DNA of 64,000 nucleotides. Source: Sphingobium lactosutens DS20 (GTDB taxonomy: Bacteria > Pseudomonadota > Alphaproteobacteria > Sphingomonadales > Sphingomonadaceae). This document shows positions 36,478-44,625 of the stretch, piece by piece. How positions within the stretch are numbered: position 1 is the first letter of the stretch; every line of letters begins with the position of its first letter. Where the stretch lies: assembly GCF_000445105.1 (NCBI RefSeq), contig NZ_ATDP01000106.1, positions 216,881-280,880 of the forward strand, given 5' to 3'. The notes beneath the pieces were generated by a model. It worked only from the letters and a program-made list of their open reading frames with translations. It had not been told where the DNA came from and made no database searches. Made by a program: the position numbers and the translations under genes.

Positions 36478-37044
36478 ATGTACCATCCCGACCTGATACG
36501 ACATCCGGAAAATTGTCCGGCGCTGGTTTTGAACGCGGACTACACGCCGCTCAGCTATTATCCATTGAGCCTCTGGCCATGGCAGACGGCGATCAAGGCC
36601 GTGTTTCTGGAGCGGGTCGATATCGTCTCCTCCTATGAGCGGGAGGTGCATAGTCCCAGCTTTCAGATGAAGATCCCGTCGGTCATCGCGCTCAAACAAT
36701 ATGTAAAGCCTTCCGAACATCCCGCCTTCACCCGGTTCAACCTGTTCCTGCGCGACAAGTTCGCCTGCCAATATTGCGGATCGACCAGCGACCTCACCTT
36801 CGATCATGTCGTGCCCCGCCGCGCAGGCGGGCGGACGACTTGGGAAAATGTGGCCACGGCCTGTTCGCCGTGCAATCTGAAAAAGGGTGGTCGCACGCCC
36901 AAGGAGGCGCATATGCAATTGCATGTTCAGCCGATCCGCCCGACCAGCTGGCAGCTACAGGAACATGGCCGCGGCTTTCCGCCGGGCTATCTGCATGAAA
37001 GCTGGCACGACTGGCTCTACTGGGATGTCGAATTGCTCGCCTGA
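36478..37044 (+). CDS. HNH endonuclease
   Basis: A 188-aa protein of the small HNH nuclease family widespread on alphaproteobacterial chromosomes. The zinc/HNH core has CQYCGSTSDLTFDHVVPRRA and then WENVATACSPCNLKKGG. The N-terminus LVLNADYTPLSYYPLS and a Trp-rich C-terminus are typical of this subgroup. The start at 36478 agrees with that N-terminus; the frame is open to 36421. The cellular role is unknown, and its position gives no sign of a mobile element. Confidence 0.88.
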   Translation: MYHPDLIRHPENCPALVLNADYTPLSYYPLSLWPWQTAIKAVFLERVDIVSSYEREVHSPSFQMKIPSVIALKQYVKPSEHPAFTRFNLFLRDKFACQYCGSTSDLTFDHVVPRRAGGRTTWENVATACSPCNLKKGGRTPKEAHMQLHVQPIRPTSWQLQEHGRGFPPGYLHESWHDWLYWDVELLA

Positions 37045-37060
37045 GAGCGTCCCGCCTTCG

Positions 37061-37798
37061 TCAGCCGACCGGCAGCCAGTCCAGGTCCATATCCTTGTGC
37101 CGATTGGTATAATGCCCAATATCCTCCAGCCGCTCCATGTCCAGCAACCGGAAACGGCCATTGGTGCGGCTGATCAAGCCTTCCTGCTCCATCTGCCGGA
37201 TCATGCGGTTCACATGCACGGACGTCAGGCCGATGGAATCGCCAATCTCCTCCTGCGTTAGCCGAAGATCGAAACTGTCCTCAATGCTGTCGTCAGTGGC
37301 CCGCAGCCGATGAAACATATCAAGCAGGAAGGCGGCGACCCGCGCCTTGGCGGACGTGCGGCCCAAGGACGCCAGCCGATCGGTCATCGATACCCGCTCG
37401 GCATTGGAAAGCAGAAAAAGGAGCGCCGCCACCCGCGGATGTTCTTCCAGCAAACGCCGCAACGCATGTTTGTCGAACGGGCAGATCACCGAATCGGACA
37501 CCGCTACCAAGGATTCGGGTGCCCGCGTATAGATTGTGCTGGCCGAACCGATGAAGTCGCCTGGAAAATAGACGCGCAAAATCTGCCGGCTGCCGTCGGG
37601 CAGGATGACGAAACTCATCACCCGCCCTTCGCGCAAAACGAATAGCTCCGTAATCGGATCGTTGACCCGCTGGATGATCGCTCCGCGCTTCACCTTGCGC
37701 GGATTCTCCTCCAGCCTTGCCAATGCCGCCTGTTCCGCGTCGGTCAAGCGCAAATGGCGCGTCAACTGTTCTGCAAAACAGCTATCTGGCACCAACAT
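37061..37798 (-). CDS. Crp/Fnr family transcriptional regulator
   Basis: A 245-aa regulator: a cyclic-nucleotide-binding-like beta barrel (FVLREGRVMSFVILPDGSRQ, VYFPGDFIGSA) and a C-terminal winged helix with recognition segment LTQEEIGDSIGLTSVHVNR. There is no N-terminal Cys cluster as in oxygen-sensing Fnr. It is divergent from murA over a 195-bp gap; I see no clear Fnr box there. Confidence 0.9.
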   Translation of the reverse strand: MLVPDSCFAEQLTRHLRLTDAEQAALARLEENPRKVKRGAIIQRVNDPITELFVLREGRVMSFVILPDGSRQILRVYFPGDFIGSASTIYTRAPESLVAVSDSVICPFDKHALRRLLEEHPRVAALLFLLSNAERVSMTDRLASLGRTSAKARVAAFLLDMFHRLRATDDSIEDSFDLRLTQEEIGDSIGLTSVHVNRMIRQMEQEGLISRTNGRFRLLDMERLEDIGHYTNRHKDMDLDWLPVG

Positions 37799-37993
37799 AC
37801 CTTCTTGTAAAAAATAGTCGTTACGATGGCAAAACGCCTCGGCCGCTATTTGGCTGCATTTCCAGCTTCTGCACTAAACTCGATCAATTCTCGACCGCTC
37901 GGCAAAATTTCCTTACGCAACCCGATAAACGGGTTGAACGGACCGCCTCAGCCGCCTTGCGCGCGGCCCGTTTGCCGCTATTAACCCTGCGGG

Positions 37994-39277
37994 ATGGACC
38001 GCATTGATATTCGCGGCGGTAACGCGTTGAACGGCCGCCTTCCCATTTCCGGCGCGAAAAATGCCGCACTGACGCTGCTCCCCTGCGCGCTGCTGACGGA
38101 CGAGCCGCTGACTTTGCGCAACCTGCCGCGTCTCGCCGACGTCGACAGTTTTGGCCATCTGCTCAACCAGCTTGGCGTTTCGACCATGATCGAAGGCGCG
38201 CGGCCCGAGGATTTCGGACGCGTCATGACGCTCCGCGCAGGCCGGGTCACGTCGACCGAAGCCCCTTATGATATCGTGCGCAAGATGCGCGCGTCGATCC
38301 TCGTCCTGGGCCCGCTGCTCGCGCGCGCCGGCGAAGCGCGGGTGTCGCTGCCGGGCGGCTGCGCGATCGGCAACCGGCCGATCGACCTGCATCTGAAGGC
38401 ACTTGAGGCGCTGGGTGCAAAGATCGAGCTGGCCGCCGGCTATGTCCGCGCCAGCGCGCCCGATGGCGGTCTTCCTGGGGGCATGTATACCTTCCCCGTG
38501 GTATCGGTCGGTGCAACGGAAAACGCCGTCATGGCGGCCGTGCTCGCCAAAGGCACCTGCACATTGGAAAACGCCGCCCGCGAGCCGGAGATCGTCGATC
38601 TCTGCAATCTGCTTGTCGCCATGGGAGCGGAGATCGAAGGCATTGGCAGCGACCGGCTGGTGATCCATGGGCGGCCCCGCCTCCATGGCGCAACCTATAG
38701 CGTCATGCCGGACCGGATCGAGGCGGGCAGCTATGCCTGCGCCGTTGCCCTCACGGGTGGATCGCTCGACCTGATCGGCGCCAATGCCGACGACATGCAC
38801 GCCATTTTGGCGGCACTACGCGACGCCGGGGTTCAGGTGGACGCGCACAAGCAGGGCATCCGCATTTCCTCCGATGGCAAGCTGCGGCCCCTGACGCTTT
38901 CGACCGCGCCATTTCCTGCCTTCCCGACCGACATGCAGGCGCAGTTTATGGCGATGCTGACGCTGGCCGACGGCGCATCGGTGCTGACTGAGACGATCTT
39001 TGAAAATCGCTACATGCATGTGCCCGAACTGGCGCGCATGGGCGCGGACATTGCAGTCAATGGCCGTACGGCGGTGGTGCGCGGCGTGGCGCAATTGGTC
39101 GGCGCGCCCGTCATGGCAACCGACCTGCGCGCCTCGATGAGCCTCATCCTTGCGGGCCTCGCGGCGCAGGGCGAAACGCGCGTCAACCGTGTCTATCATC
39201 TCGATCGCGGTTATGAGCGGTTGGAGGAGAAGCTTTCGGCCGTGGGCGCGGATATCGAACGCGTCGGCGATGGCTGA
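37994..39277 (+). CDS. murA: UDP-N-acetylglucosamine 1-carboxyvinyltransferase
   Basis: First committed enzyme of peptidoglycan synthesis; transfers enolpyruvate from PEP to UDP-GlcNAc. The 427-aa protein starts with GGNALNGRLPISGAKNAAL. The PEP-binding/fosfomycin-target Cys is in SLPGGCAIGNRPIDLH. DLRASMSLILAGLAA near the end is also conserved. The last 8 bp overlap the start of the histidine kinase gene. Confidence 0.97.
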   Translation: MDRIDIRGGNALNGRLPISGAKNAALTLLPCALLTDEPLTLRNLPRLADVDSFGHLLNQLGVSTMIEGARPEDFGRVMTLRAGRVTSTEAPYDIVRKMRASILVLGPLLARAGEARVSLPGGCAIGNRPIDLHLKALEALGAKIELAAGYVRASAPDGGLPGGMYTFPVVSVGATENAVMAAVLAKGTCTLENAAREPEIVDLCNLLVAMGAEIEGIGSDRLVIHGRPRLHGATYSVMPDRIEAGSYACAVALTGGSLDLIGANADDMHAILAALRDAGVQVDAHKQGIRISSDGKLRPLTLSTAPFPAFPTDMQAQFMAMLTLADGASVLTETIFENRYMHVPELARMGADIAVNGRTAVVRGVAQLVGAPVMATDLRASMSLILAGLAAQGETRVNRVYHLDRGYERLEEKLSAVGADIERVGDG

Positions 39278-40796
39278 CGACACAGGGCTCGCGACCGATC
39301 GCGGGGCACTTCTTGCGCTCTATGATCTGGATGCCGGCGGCTTCCGGACACTGGACGATATCACGGCCTTTGCCGCGCGCCTGTGCGATGCCCCCATCTC
39401 TCTGGTCAGCATCGTTGAAGATGTGCGCCAGCGCTTTCTGGCCCGGGTCGGGCTGGACGCGAAGGAAACGCCACGCGATGTGTCCTTTTGCGCGCATGCC
39501 ATGCTGGGCGCGCAAGTTTTCATAGTGCCCGACGCCACATCGGACCCGCGATTTGCGGACAATGCGCTCGTCACCGGCCATCCGCATATCCGCTTCTACG
39601 CCGGCGCGCCGCTGATCGGTCGTGATGGCGAACCGCTGGGTGCCCTGTGCGTCATTGACACATCGCCGCGGGCGGATCTGACGCCGCTTCAGCGCGAAGG
39701 GCTCGAACTGCTGGCGCGTCAGGTGATGATGGAACTGGAGGGGCGCCGTCGCGATCGCGACATGATCGCCAAGCAGCGTCTGGACGCGGCCGCCGTGGCC
39801 GACAGCGACCGCATGTTCCGGACGCTTGCGGACACCATGCCGCAAATGGTCTGGTCTACGCTTCCCGACGGCTATCATGATTATTACAACGCGCGCTGGT
39901 ATGAATATACCGGCGTTCCAGTCGGGTCGACGGATGGCGCCGCCTGGAACGGCATGTTTCACCCTGACGATCAGGAGGCGGCGTGGGGCCGCTGGCGCAA
40001 CAGCCTGGAAACCGGCCAGCCCTATGAGATCGAATATCGGCTGCGTCATCATAGCGGGCAATATCGCTGGACCCTGGGCCGCGCCCTGCCGATCCGCGAT
40101 TCCAAAGGGCAGATTATTCGCTGGATCGGCACCTGCACCGATATTCACGAACAAAAGTTGATGATGGAAGAGCGCGAACTGATCGCGCATGAATTGTCCC
40201 ATCGGATCAAGAATATCTTTTCGGTGATTGCCGGCCTTGTCGGTCTGTCGGCGCGCGAACACCCGGCCATCCGGCCCGTTGCCGATGATTTGCGCGATCG
40301 CATCCTGGCGCTCGGGCGCGCGCATGATTTTGTGCGCCCGCACAGCGCCGAATCCGCGCCGCGCGCGGGGCAGGGGCAGGGTCATCTGTGGGGCGTGCTG
40401 GATCAGATTTTCGCGCCCTATCGCAACGTCGACGGGTCGCGCATCCTGCTGTCGGGCGATGATCCTGCAATTGACGACCGTTCGGCGACGCCGCTCGCGC
40501 TCCTTTTCCACGAACTGGCGACGAACGCCGCCAAATACGGCGCCTTGTCGGTGGCCGACGGGCGCGTGCATCTGCACGTCAGTCGGGAAGGGGATGATGT
40601 TCGGCTCGAATGGCGCGAGCAGGGCGGCCCGGTCACGGCGCCTGCCAATACGGAAGGATTCGGCAGTCGGTTGATGACGCTCAGCGTCGAACGACAGCTG
40701 GGCGGCCGGCTTGAGCGCGACTGGCGCTCGGACGGCCTATGCCTTACCCTCTTGATTCCATCCCGTTCCATGAGCCGGGTGGCGGAAAAGGCGTAA
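39270..40796 (+). CDS. HWE-family sensor histidine kinase with GAF and PAS domains
   Basis: A soluble 508-aa kinase: GAF domain (about residues 20-155), PAS domain (180-300) with the usual WNGMFHPDDQEAAW and a PAC end, then an HWE catalytic region. H-box: AHELSHRIKNIFSVI (about 306-320). N-box: FHELATNAAKYGALS. The WRE in LEWREQGG gives the family its name. The start ATG at 39270 lies inside the end of murA. Its 3' end overlaps the oppositely oriented response regulator gene by 53 bp, so the two are probably partners. The PAS/GAF combination suggests light or redox sensing, but no flavin-binding NCRFLQ motif is seen. Confidence 0.9.
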   Translation: MADDTGLATDRGALLALYDLDAGGFRTLDDITAFAARLCDAPISLVSIVEDVRQRFLARVGLDAKETPRDVSFCAHAMLGAQVFIVPDATSDPRFADNALVTGHPHIRFYAGAPLIGRDGEPLGALCVIDTSPRADLTPLQREGLELLARQVMMELEGRRRDRDMIAKQRLDAAAVADSDRMFRTLADTMPQMVWSTLPDGYHDYYNARWYEYTGVPVGSTDGAAWNGMFHPDDQEAAWGRWRNSLETGQPYEIEYRLRHHSGQYRWTLGRALPIRDSKGQIIRWIGTCTDIHEQKLMMEERELIAHELSHRIKNIFSVIAGLVGLSAREHPAIRPVADDLRDRILALGRAHDFVRPHSAESAPRAGQGQGHLWGVLDQIFAPYRNVDGSRILLSGDDPAIDDRSATPLALLFHELATNAAKYGALSVADGRVHLHVSREGDDVRLEWREQGGPVTAPANTEGFGSRLMTLSVERQLGGRLERDWRSDGLCLTLLIPSRSMSRVAEKA

Positions 40797-41178
40797 AGCC
40801 GGCAATTTCCGCTGCCAATATTTCTGGCTGTTCGGCTGCCGCAAGTTTTAGCGCCGCCGTAATACTCTGTGGGCGGAACGGCTTGGTAATGACGCCCAGC
40901 GCCGCCACGGCCGCCTCGCCGATCTGTGCGGGGTTTGCCGTCACGTAGATCACACGGATGCTATGTTGGCTCGCCAGTTCCATGCCGATCTGCGGGCCGG
41001 TCGGCCCGTCGCGCAGATTGAGGTCGACGAGCGCGATGTCGCAATCCTGCGCAGCGGCTAGAGCAGCTGCGCGGTCGGCTGCGATAGCGCCCACGCCAAA
41101 GCCGGCATCTTCCACGATCTGCTCGATCTCCAGCGCGACGAATATCTCGTCTTCGACAATAAGAACTTTCTTGTCCAT
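40744..41178 (-). CDS. Single-domain response regulator
   Basis: A 144-aa CheY-like receiver with no output domain. The acidic pocket is VEDE, the phospho-acceptor is in IALVDLNLRDGPTG, and the conserved Thr/Lys are in IYVTANP and ITKPF. Its tail (from about residue 118) is Ala/Pro-rich and encoded on the strand opposite the end of the HWE kinase gene. Single-domain receivers of this type are often phospho-sinks or stress-response partners of HWE kinases in alphaproteobacteria. Confidence 0.9.
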   Translation of the reverse strand: MDKKVLIVEDEIFVALEIEQIVEDAGFGVGAIAADRAAALAAAQDCDIALVDLNLRDGPTGPQIGMELASQHSIRVIYVTANPAQIGEAAVAALGVITKPFRPQSITAALKLAAAEQPEILAAEIAGFTPFPPPGSWNGMESRG

Positions 41179-41208
41179 CTTTCCAACCCGGCCCTCTTGG
41201 AGCGAGAA

Positions 41209-41234
41209 AACAGCGCGACTTTAGGGAAGGTTCC
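41209..41234 (-). promoter_or_regulatory. Possible EcfG-type stress promoter of the response regulator gene
   Basis: On the minus strand GGAAC (41234-41230), a 17-nt spacer and TGTT (41212-41209) approximate the alphaproteobacterial EcfG consensus GGAAC-N16/17-CGTT, with one mismatch. It lies 31 bp upstream of the start codon. The match is short and may be chance. Confidence 0.3.
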
Positions 41235-41275
41235 GCCGTCTTCTCAAGAATCGACGAACAGGCTGAATATTCCTT

Positions 41276-41494
41276 TCACGATTCCACATTGGTCCACACT
41301 GTTTCAAAATCCGTGCCCGTCATCACCAGCACCGATGCGGGATAGCCTGCGTCCGCCGCCTTGCGCGCCGTCCCGCTCGCGCTGTCGACGGCCTGCGCCC
41401 GGCTGGGGAAGGGGCCATAATATTTATTGTCGAGGTTGATCTTCCAGACGCCCTCATGTTGCAGGACGATGTAACGGGCGTGGGGCAGGGTCAT
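41276..41494 (-). CDS. DUF2188-type small protein, separated from its operon by the island
   Basis: A 72-aa protein, MTLPHARYIVLQHEGVWKI with later YYGPFPSRAQAVDSASGTAR, matching the small DUF2188 pattern (W-K-I and G-pF-sk-a-A). Function is unknown. The ATG at 41494 lies 4 bp after TAG at 41501-41499. That TAG is the native stop of the DNA glycosylase gene now interrupted and displaced to 61148. The two genes were therefore an operon before the island inserted between them, and any transcription must now come from inside the island or from a new promoter. Confidence 0.65.
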   Translation of the reverse strand: MTLPHARYIVLQHEGVWKINLDNKYYGPFPSRAQAVDSASGTARKAADAGYPASVLVMTGTDFETVWTNVES

Positions 41495-41514
41495 GGGTCT
41501 ACAATACCTCGGTG

Positions 41515-41529
41515 TTATAATGGTGCCAG
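41515..41529 (+). other. attL core
   Basis: TTATAATGGTGCCAG, identical to 61176-61190. Left of it is native chromosome (the original 3' end of the glycosylase gene), right of it the island. The probable crossover dinucleotide is TG at 41524-41525, the centre of TGG-TG-CCA and of the inverted arms in the reconstructed attP. Confidence 0.88.
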
Positions 41530-41545
41530 TGCTATAAGAGCATTG

Positions 41546-41593
41546 CGTTAAGGTTTTAACGATAGCACTCGCTGAAAAGAAAGGACTTTTCAG
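41546..41593 (+). promoter_or_regulatory. Two inverted repeats controlling the integrase start
   Basis: CGTTAA/TTAACG (41546-41551 and 41556-41561) could be an operator. CTGAAAAG (41572-41579) and CTTTTCAG (41586-41593) form an 8-bp stem with the ribosome-binding AAAGGA in its 6-nt loop and the first base of the GTG start in the stem. Such an arrangement would limit integrase translation. This is inference from sequence symmetry only. Confidence 0.45.
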
Positions 41594-43218
41594 TGGATGC
41601 GCTCCTCTACATCCGATGGTCAAGCCAAGAGCAGAACAAAGGTGACAGCCATAGGCGGCAATTGCGGCTGGGCGAGGACGCCGCGAAACATCGTGGTTGG
41701 ATTATCCGCGAAACGTTAATCGAGGATGGTCGATCCGCCTATCATGGCCGCAATCGTGATGCTGGTGGCAAGCTGGCGGAAATAGAAGAGCGTTCGCGCC
41801 TCGGCCAACTGGATGGATGGGTCTTGTTGGTCGAGCAGCTGGACCGGCTGAGCCGCCAGCAACCCATCCAGACACTCAACCTCATTACCAGCCTCACCGG
41901 CGCAGGCGTCACGATCTTCGAAACTTCCACCGGGCGCAAATGGGACAATGAGAGCGTTCGGTCGAGCTGGACCGATTTGCTGGAAGCCTTCATTCGAGCC
42001 GGTCTGGCGTTCGATGAAAGTGACAAAAAGAGCAAGCGCATCAAGAGCGCATGGGCAGCCACGCGCGAGCGCGGGGCAACCAAGGATGGCTTGGCGGACC
42101 CGCGCATTATGCCCGGCTGGATGGAAGTGGTTGATGGCCATTACCGGATAATCGAAGAACGGGCTGAATGGATCAGGTCGATATTTCGTTGGTGCATCGA
42201 AGGAGTGTCGCTGATGGGCGTAGCGCGGCGACTGAATGCTGATCCTAAATCGCGCTGGACCGCTGGAAGTTGGGCTGCACCAAATATCAGCCAGCTTATT
42301 CGCGCTCGGAACGTGCTGGGCGAATATCTGCCGCAAACCAAGGATCAGAACGGCAAGCGCGTTCCTGCGGGAGATTGGACCAAATGCTATCCTGCGATCA
42401 TTGACGAACCGACATGGCAAGCGGCGCAGGCTGCCTTACAGCGCCGTGCAAGTGCCAGTCCCAGCGCGCGAAACCGGCGCATCAACATTTTGGCTGGCAT
42501 GGTCGTATGCGGTGCCTGCTTTGGTCCGCTCTTTCTTGGCACAAACACAAAAAGTGCCCGGCGGTTGATATGTCGAAACAGGCATCAAAATTCCGGTTGC
42601 GATGCGCGGACGACCTATCATTATCCGAATCTGGAGCGGGGTGTGCTGGACAATGTTCTTCACATTGCCGTGCCGGAGCAGGCGGGGCCGGGTCGTGCAG
42701 CGGGCGCGATAACAAATCTCGAACTATCTTTGCAGGAGAGGAAAGGGCGGCTCGAAAAGCTGGTTGATAGCTACTCACGTACCGGCAGCGCAGCCATGGA
42801 GCGCGGCATATTGTCTCTTGAGCGGGAAATCAGTGTCGGAGAAGACGATCTTGCTCACCTGCGGAAGCAAGAGCGGGAGGCGGCAAATAGGCCAGCACCA
42901 ACGGAATTGCTCAAACGGGCGGCAGCGTTGCGGAGCAAGATGGTCGATGACGACAGCCGATCGCATATGAACCAACTGCTCCGCTCGCTGGTGACTTCCA
43001 TAGTGATGAATCCCATCAACATGGAAGCGACGGTGATCCTTCTTGGAGGTCTGGCAGCAATCAAGCTCGACAAGCATGGTGACAAGGTTGCTGAAGTGGA
43101 CGCGAAAGCCATGTTGCTCGATCCAGATGGGAGGACGCAAACCGTCGCTGCGACGATCGGAGCTGATGTGCCTCATCGAATGATGCTGGACCAATGGGAA
43201 GCTCGGACGGATGCATAG
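41593..43218 (+). CDS. Large serine recombinase (site-specific integrase)
   Basis: A 541-aa recombinase that integrates and, with a directionality factor, excises the island. The N-terminal resolvase domain starts LLYIRWSSQEQNKGDSHRRQ, with the nucleophile Ser in WSS and the catalytic Arg in EQLDRLSRQ. The Recombinase domain (about 160-285) and a zinc ribbon follow (VVCGACFGPLF and ICRNRHQNSGC). A coiled coil (about 375-440) of the type that controls integration direction comes next. The start is GTG; AAAGGA upstream sits in the loop of a small hairpin (41572-41593). It lies 63 bp from the att core, the usual position for a phage- or island-type integrase. Confidence 0.95.
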   Translation: MDALLYIRWSSQEQNKGDSHRRQLRLGEDAAKHRGWIIRETLIEDGRSAYHGRNRDAGGKLAEIEERSRLGQLDGWVLLVEQLDRLSRQQPIQTLNLITSLTGAGVTIFETSTGRKWDNESVRSSWTDLLEAFIRAGLAFDESDKKSKRIKSAWAATRERGATKDGLADPRIMPGWMEVVDGHYRIIEERAEWIRSIFRWCIEGVSLMGVARRLNADPKSRWTAGSWAAPNISQLIRARNVLGEYLPQTKDQNGKRVPAGDWTKCYPAIIDEPTWQAAQAALQRRASASPSARNRRINILAGMVVCGACFGPLFLGTNTKSARRLICRNRHQNSGCDARTTYHYPNLERGVLDNVLHIAVPEQAGPGRAAGAITNLELSLQERKGRLEKLVDSYSRTGSAAMERGILSLEREISVGEDDLAHLRKQEREAANRPAPTELLKRAAALRSKMVDDDSRSHMNQLLRSLVTSIVMNPINMEATVILLGGLAAIKLDKHGDKVAEVDAKAMLLDPDGRTQTVAATIGADVPHRMMLDQWEARTDA

Positions 43219-43333
43219 AATTTGCGTCAAATCTTCCCTGCAAAGGGCCACAGAAGGTCGATCCTTGAACCTGTGACGCGCTATGCCGCTGCCGCCGTCG
43301 GGAGTGTGAGGCCCCTTACAGGGGCGAGAAAAG

Positions 43334-43346
43334 TTTAGCCGTTAAA
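43334..43346 (+). promoter_or_regulatory. KorB-operator-like site A
   Basis: TTTAGCCGTTAAA matches the RK2/RP4 KorB operator TTTAGCSGCTAAA at 12 of 13 positions. It lies within a longer inverted repeat AAGTTTA/TAAACTT (43331-43337, 43343-43349), 82 bp before the small gene at 43428. A second hairpin, GCCCCT/AGGGGC, is at 43311-43325. Related sites are at 56758 and 59096. Confidence 0.55.
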
Positions 43347-43607
43347 CTTGCGAAGCTGACGTTGACGTGGTTGACGCGGCACACCGATGGCGTTTGATCC
43401 GATAGCCTCAACGATGGAGGCATGGGCATGCGACAGGAATACCGGGATCGGACAGGTGCGTTGCGCGGATGGCGCGAGGTATCGGGAAACAGGATCAGCG
43501 GCAGGGACCGAACCGGCTATCTGGTCGGCTGGTACGATCCTGCGCGAAACGAAACCCGCGACCGTACCGGGAGATTTTTGGGAACGGGCGATATCTTGCC
43601 GGCCTTA

Positions 43608-44460
43608 GGGTTAAAACCCAATCAGCCTCTTGAAAGTATGTGCATAGGTTGATTCAATGGGCTTCCACAATGGAGGGAGGCCCTGTCGATGTCGCGCTCG
43701 CTGTTCTGGTTGTCGGACGAAGCCTGGCTGGCGATCGAACCGCACTTGCCAAAGAACCAGCCTGGAGCACGGCGCGTCGATGATCGGCGGGTAATTTCGG
43801 GCATCTTCCACGTGCTGAAGTCTGGTTGCCGCTGGTGCGATTGCCCGGCGGACTACGGGCCTTCGACAACGATCTACAACCGCTTCAACCGCTGGTCGCG
43901 GCGGGGCTTCTGGACGAAGTTGCTCGACACGCTGACTGAAGCGGGCGCGGTCACGAAGAGTACCGCGATCGACAGCACCTACATCAAGGCCCAGCGCTCG
44001 GCGTTCGGGGGAAAAGGGGGCGCCAGACGCAGGCGATCGGGCGTTCTCGCGGTGGCTGGACAACCAAGGTCCATGCCCTGACCGATGTGCTCGGTCGCCC
44101 CTACGCGCTGATGCTTACCGCCGGCAATGTCAGCGACGTGAAGGCCGCCCCGGCGCTGCTCGAACGCGCGGGCCGCATGCGCTACCTGCTTGGTGATAAG
44201 GGCTACGATGCCAACAGCTTGCGCAAGGCCCTGCGAGACAACGGCACCAGCCCGGTCATCCCCGGCAGGCGTAACCGCAAGCGTGCCATTCGCTACGATC
44301 AGCAACGCTATCGAGGCCGACATCTCATCGAGAACGCCTTCTGCCGCATCAAGGATTTCCGCCGCGTCGCCACACGCTACGACAAACTCGCCGACAACTT
44401 CCTGTCAGGCGTAGCCCTTGTCACCGCGCTGGCCTTCTGGCTCTGATTGAGTCTCAACCC
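43608..44460 (+). mobile_element. IS5-family insertion sequence (IS427-like group)
   Basis: An 853-bp element. The ends are GGGTTAAAACCCAATCAG (43608-43625) and, inverted, GGGTTGAGACTCAATCAG (44460-44443), 15 of 18 identical. It is flanked by TA on both sides (43606-43607 and 44461-44462), a 2-bp target duplication. It encodes one transposase in two frames. Confidence 0.85.
43689..44446 (+). CDS. IS5-family DDE transposase in two frames (programmed -1 frameshift likely)
   Basis: The first frame (43689-44081) carries LPKNQPGARRVDDRRVISGI and the first catalytic Asp in AIDSTYIKAQRS. The second (to 44446) carries GDKGYDAN (second Asp) and HLIENAFCRIKDFRRVATRY (catalytic Glu). The frames are related by -1, and the second is open back across AAAAGGGGG at 44012-44020, a plausible slip site. 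With one -1 shift the product is 252 aa, the usual length for this group. A simple inactivating deletion is the alternative. Confidence 0.82.
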
Positions 44461-44625
44461 TAATACTTAGCGCTCGATCTTGATCGCCTAGAGCTAACAG
44501 GCCTGCATTCACGCAAACCTCGCGACTTCTCTTCAAGCCACCTATCAATTCGGTTAACCCTCTCTATCTATAGGCTGATCGTTTGAGCATTATCGGCTCA
44601 GCGGAGAAAAGTTCGTTGGGGGTTT

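Larger units (their letters stand above)
43428..44483 (+). pseudogene. Small repeat protein gene interrupted near its end by an IS element
   Basis: Residues MRQEYRDRTGALRGW and a second unit GRDRTGYLVGWYDPARNE then RDRTGRFLGTGDILPAL form a three-fold RD-x-x-G-x-x-x-G repeat, seen in small proteins of alphaproteobacterial and plasmid origin. GGAGG at 43416-43420 sets the start at 43428. The IS enters after the codon for the last Leu. Removing 43608-44460 and one TA copy restores LPAL-ILSARS-stop, ending at 44483. The present reading frame instead runs into the IS for 13 residues (stop at 43650-43652), so a near-complete product may still be made. Function unknown. Confidence 0.65.

Noticed and set aside
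37799..37993. Fnr/Crp box between the Crp/Fnr-type gene and murA
   Set aside because: No TTGAT-N4-ATCAA or TGTGA-N6-TCACA match was found.
43311..43349. Tandem hairpins as the integrase terminator
   Set aside because: Neither stem is followed by a T tract; the second coincides with the KorB-like motif, so a regulatory reading is preferred.
43387..43608. Alternative frame over the small repeat protein gene
   Set aside because: The frame starting at 43428 has a Shine-Dalgarno site and internal RDRTG repeats; the other has neither.
44461..44625. GANTC sites in the promoter region of the R-M operon as targets for the GcrA-like protein
   Set aside because: No GANTC is present in this stretch; the only nearby one (GAGTC) is inside the IS right end.
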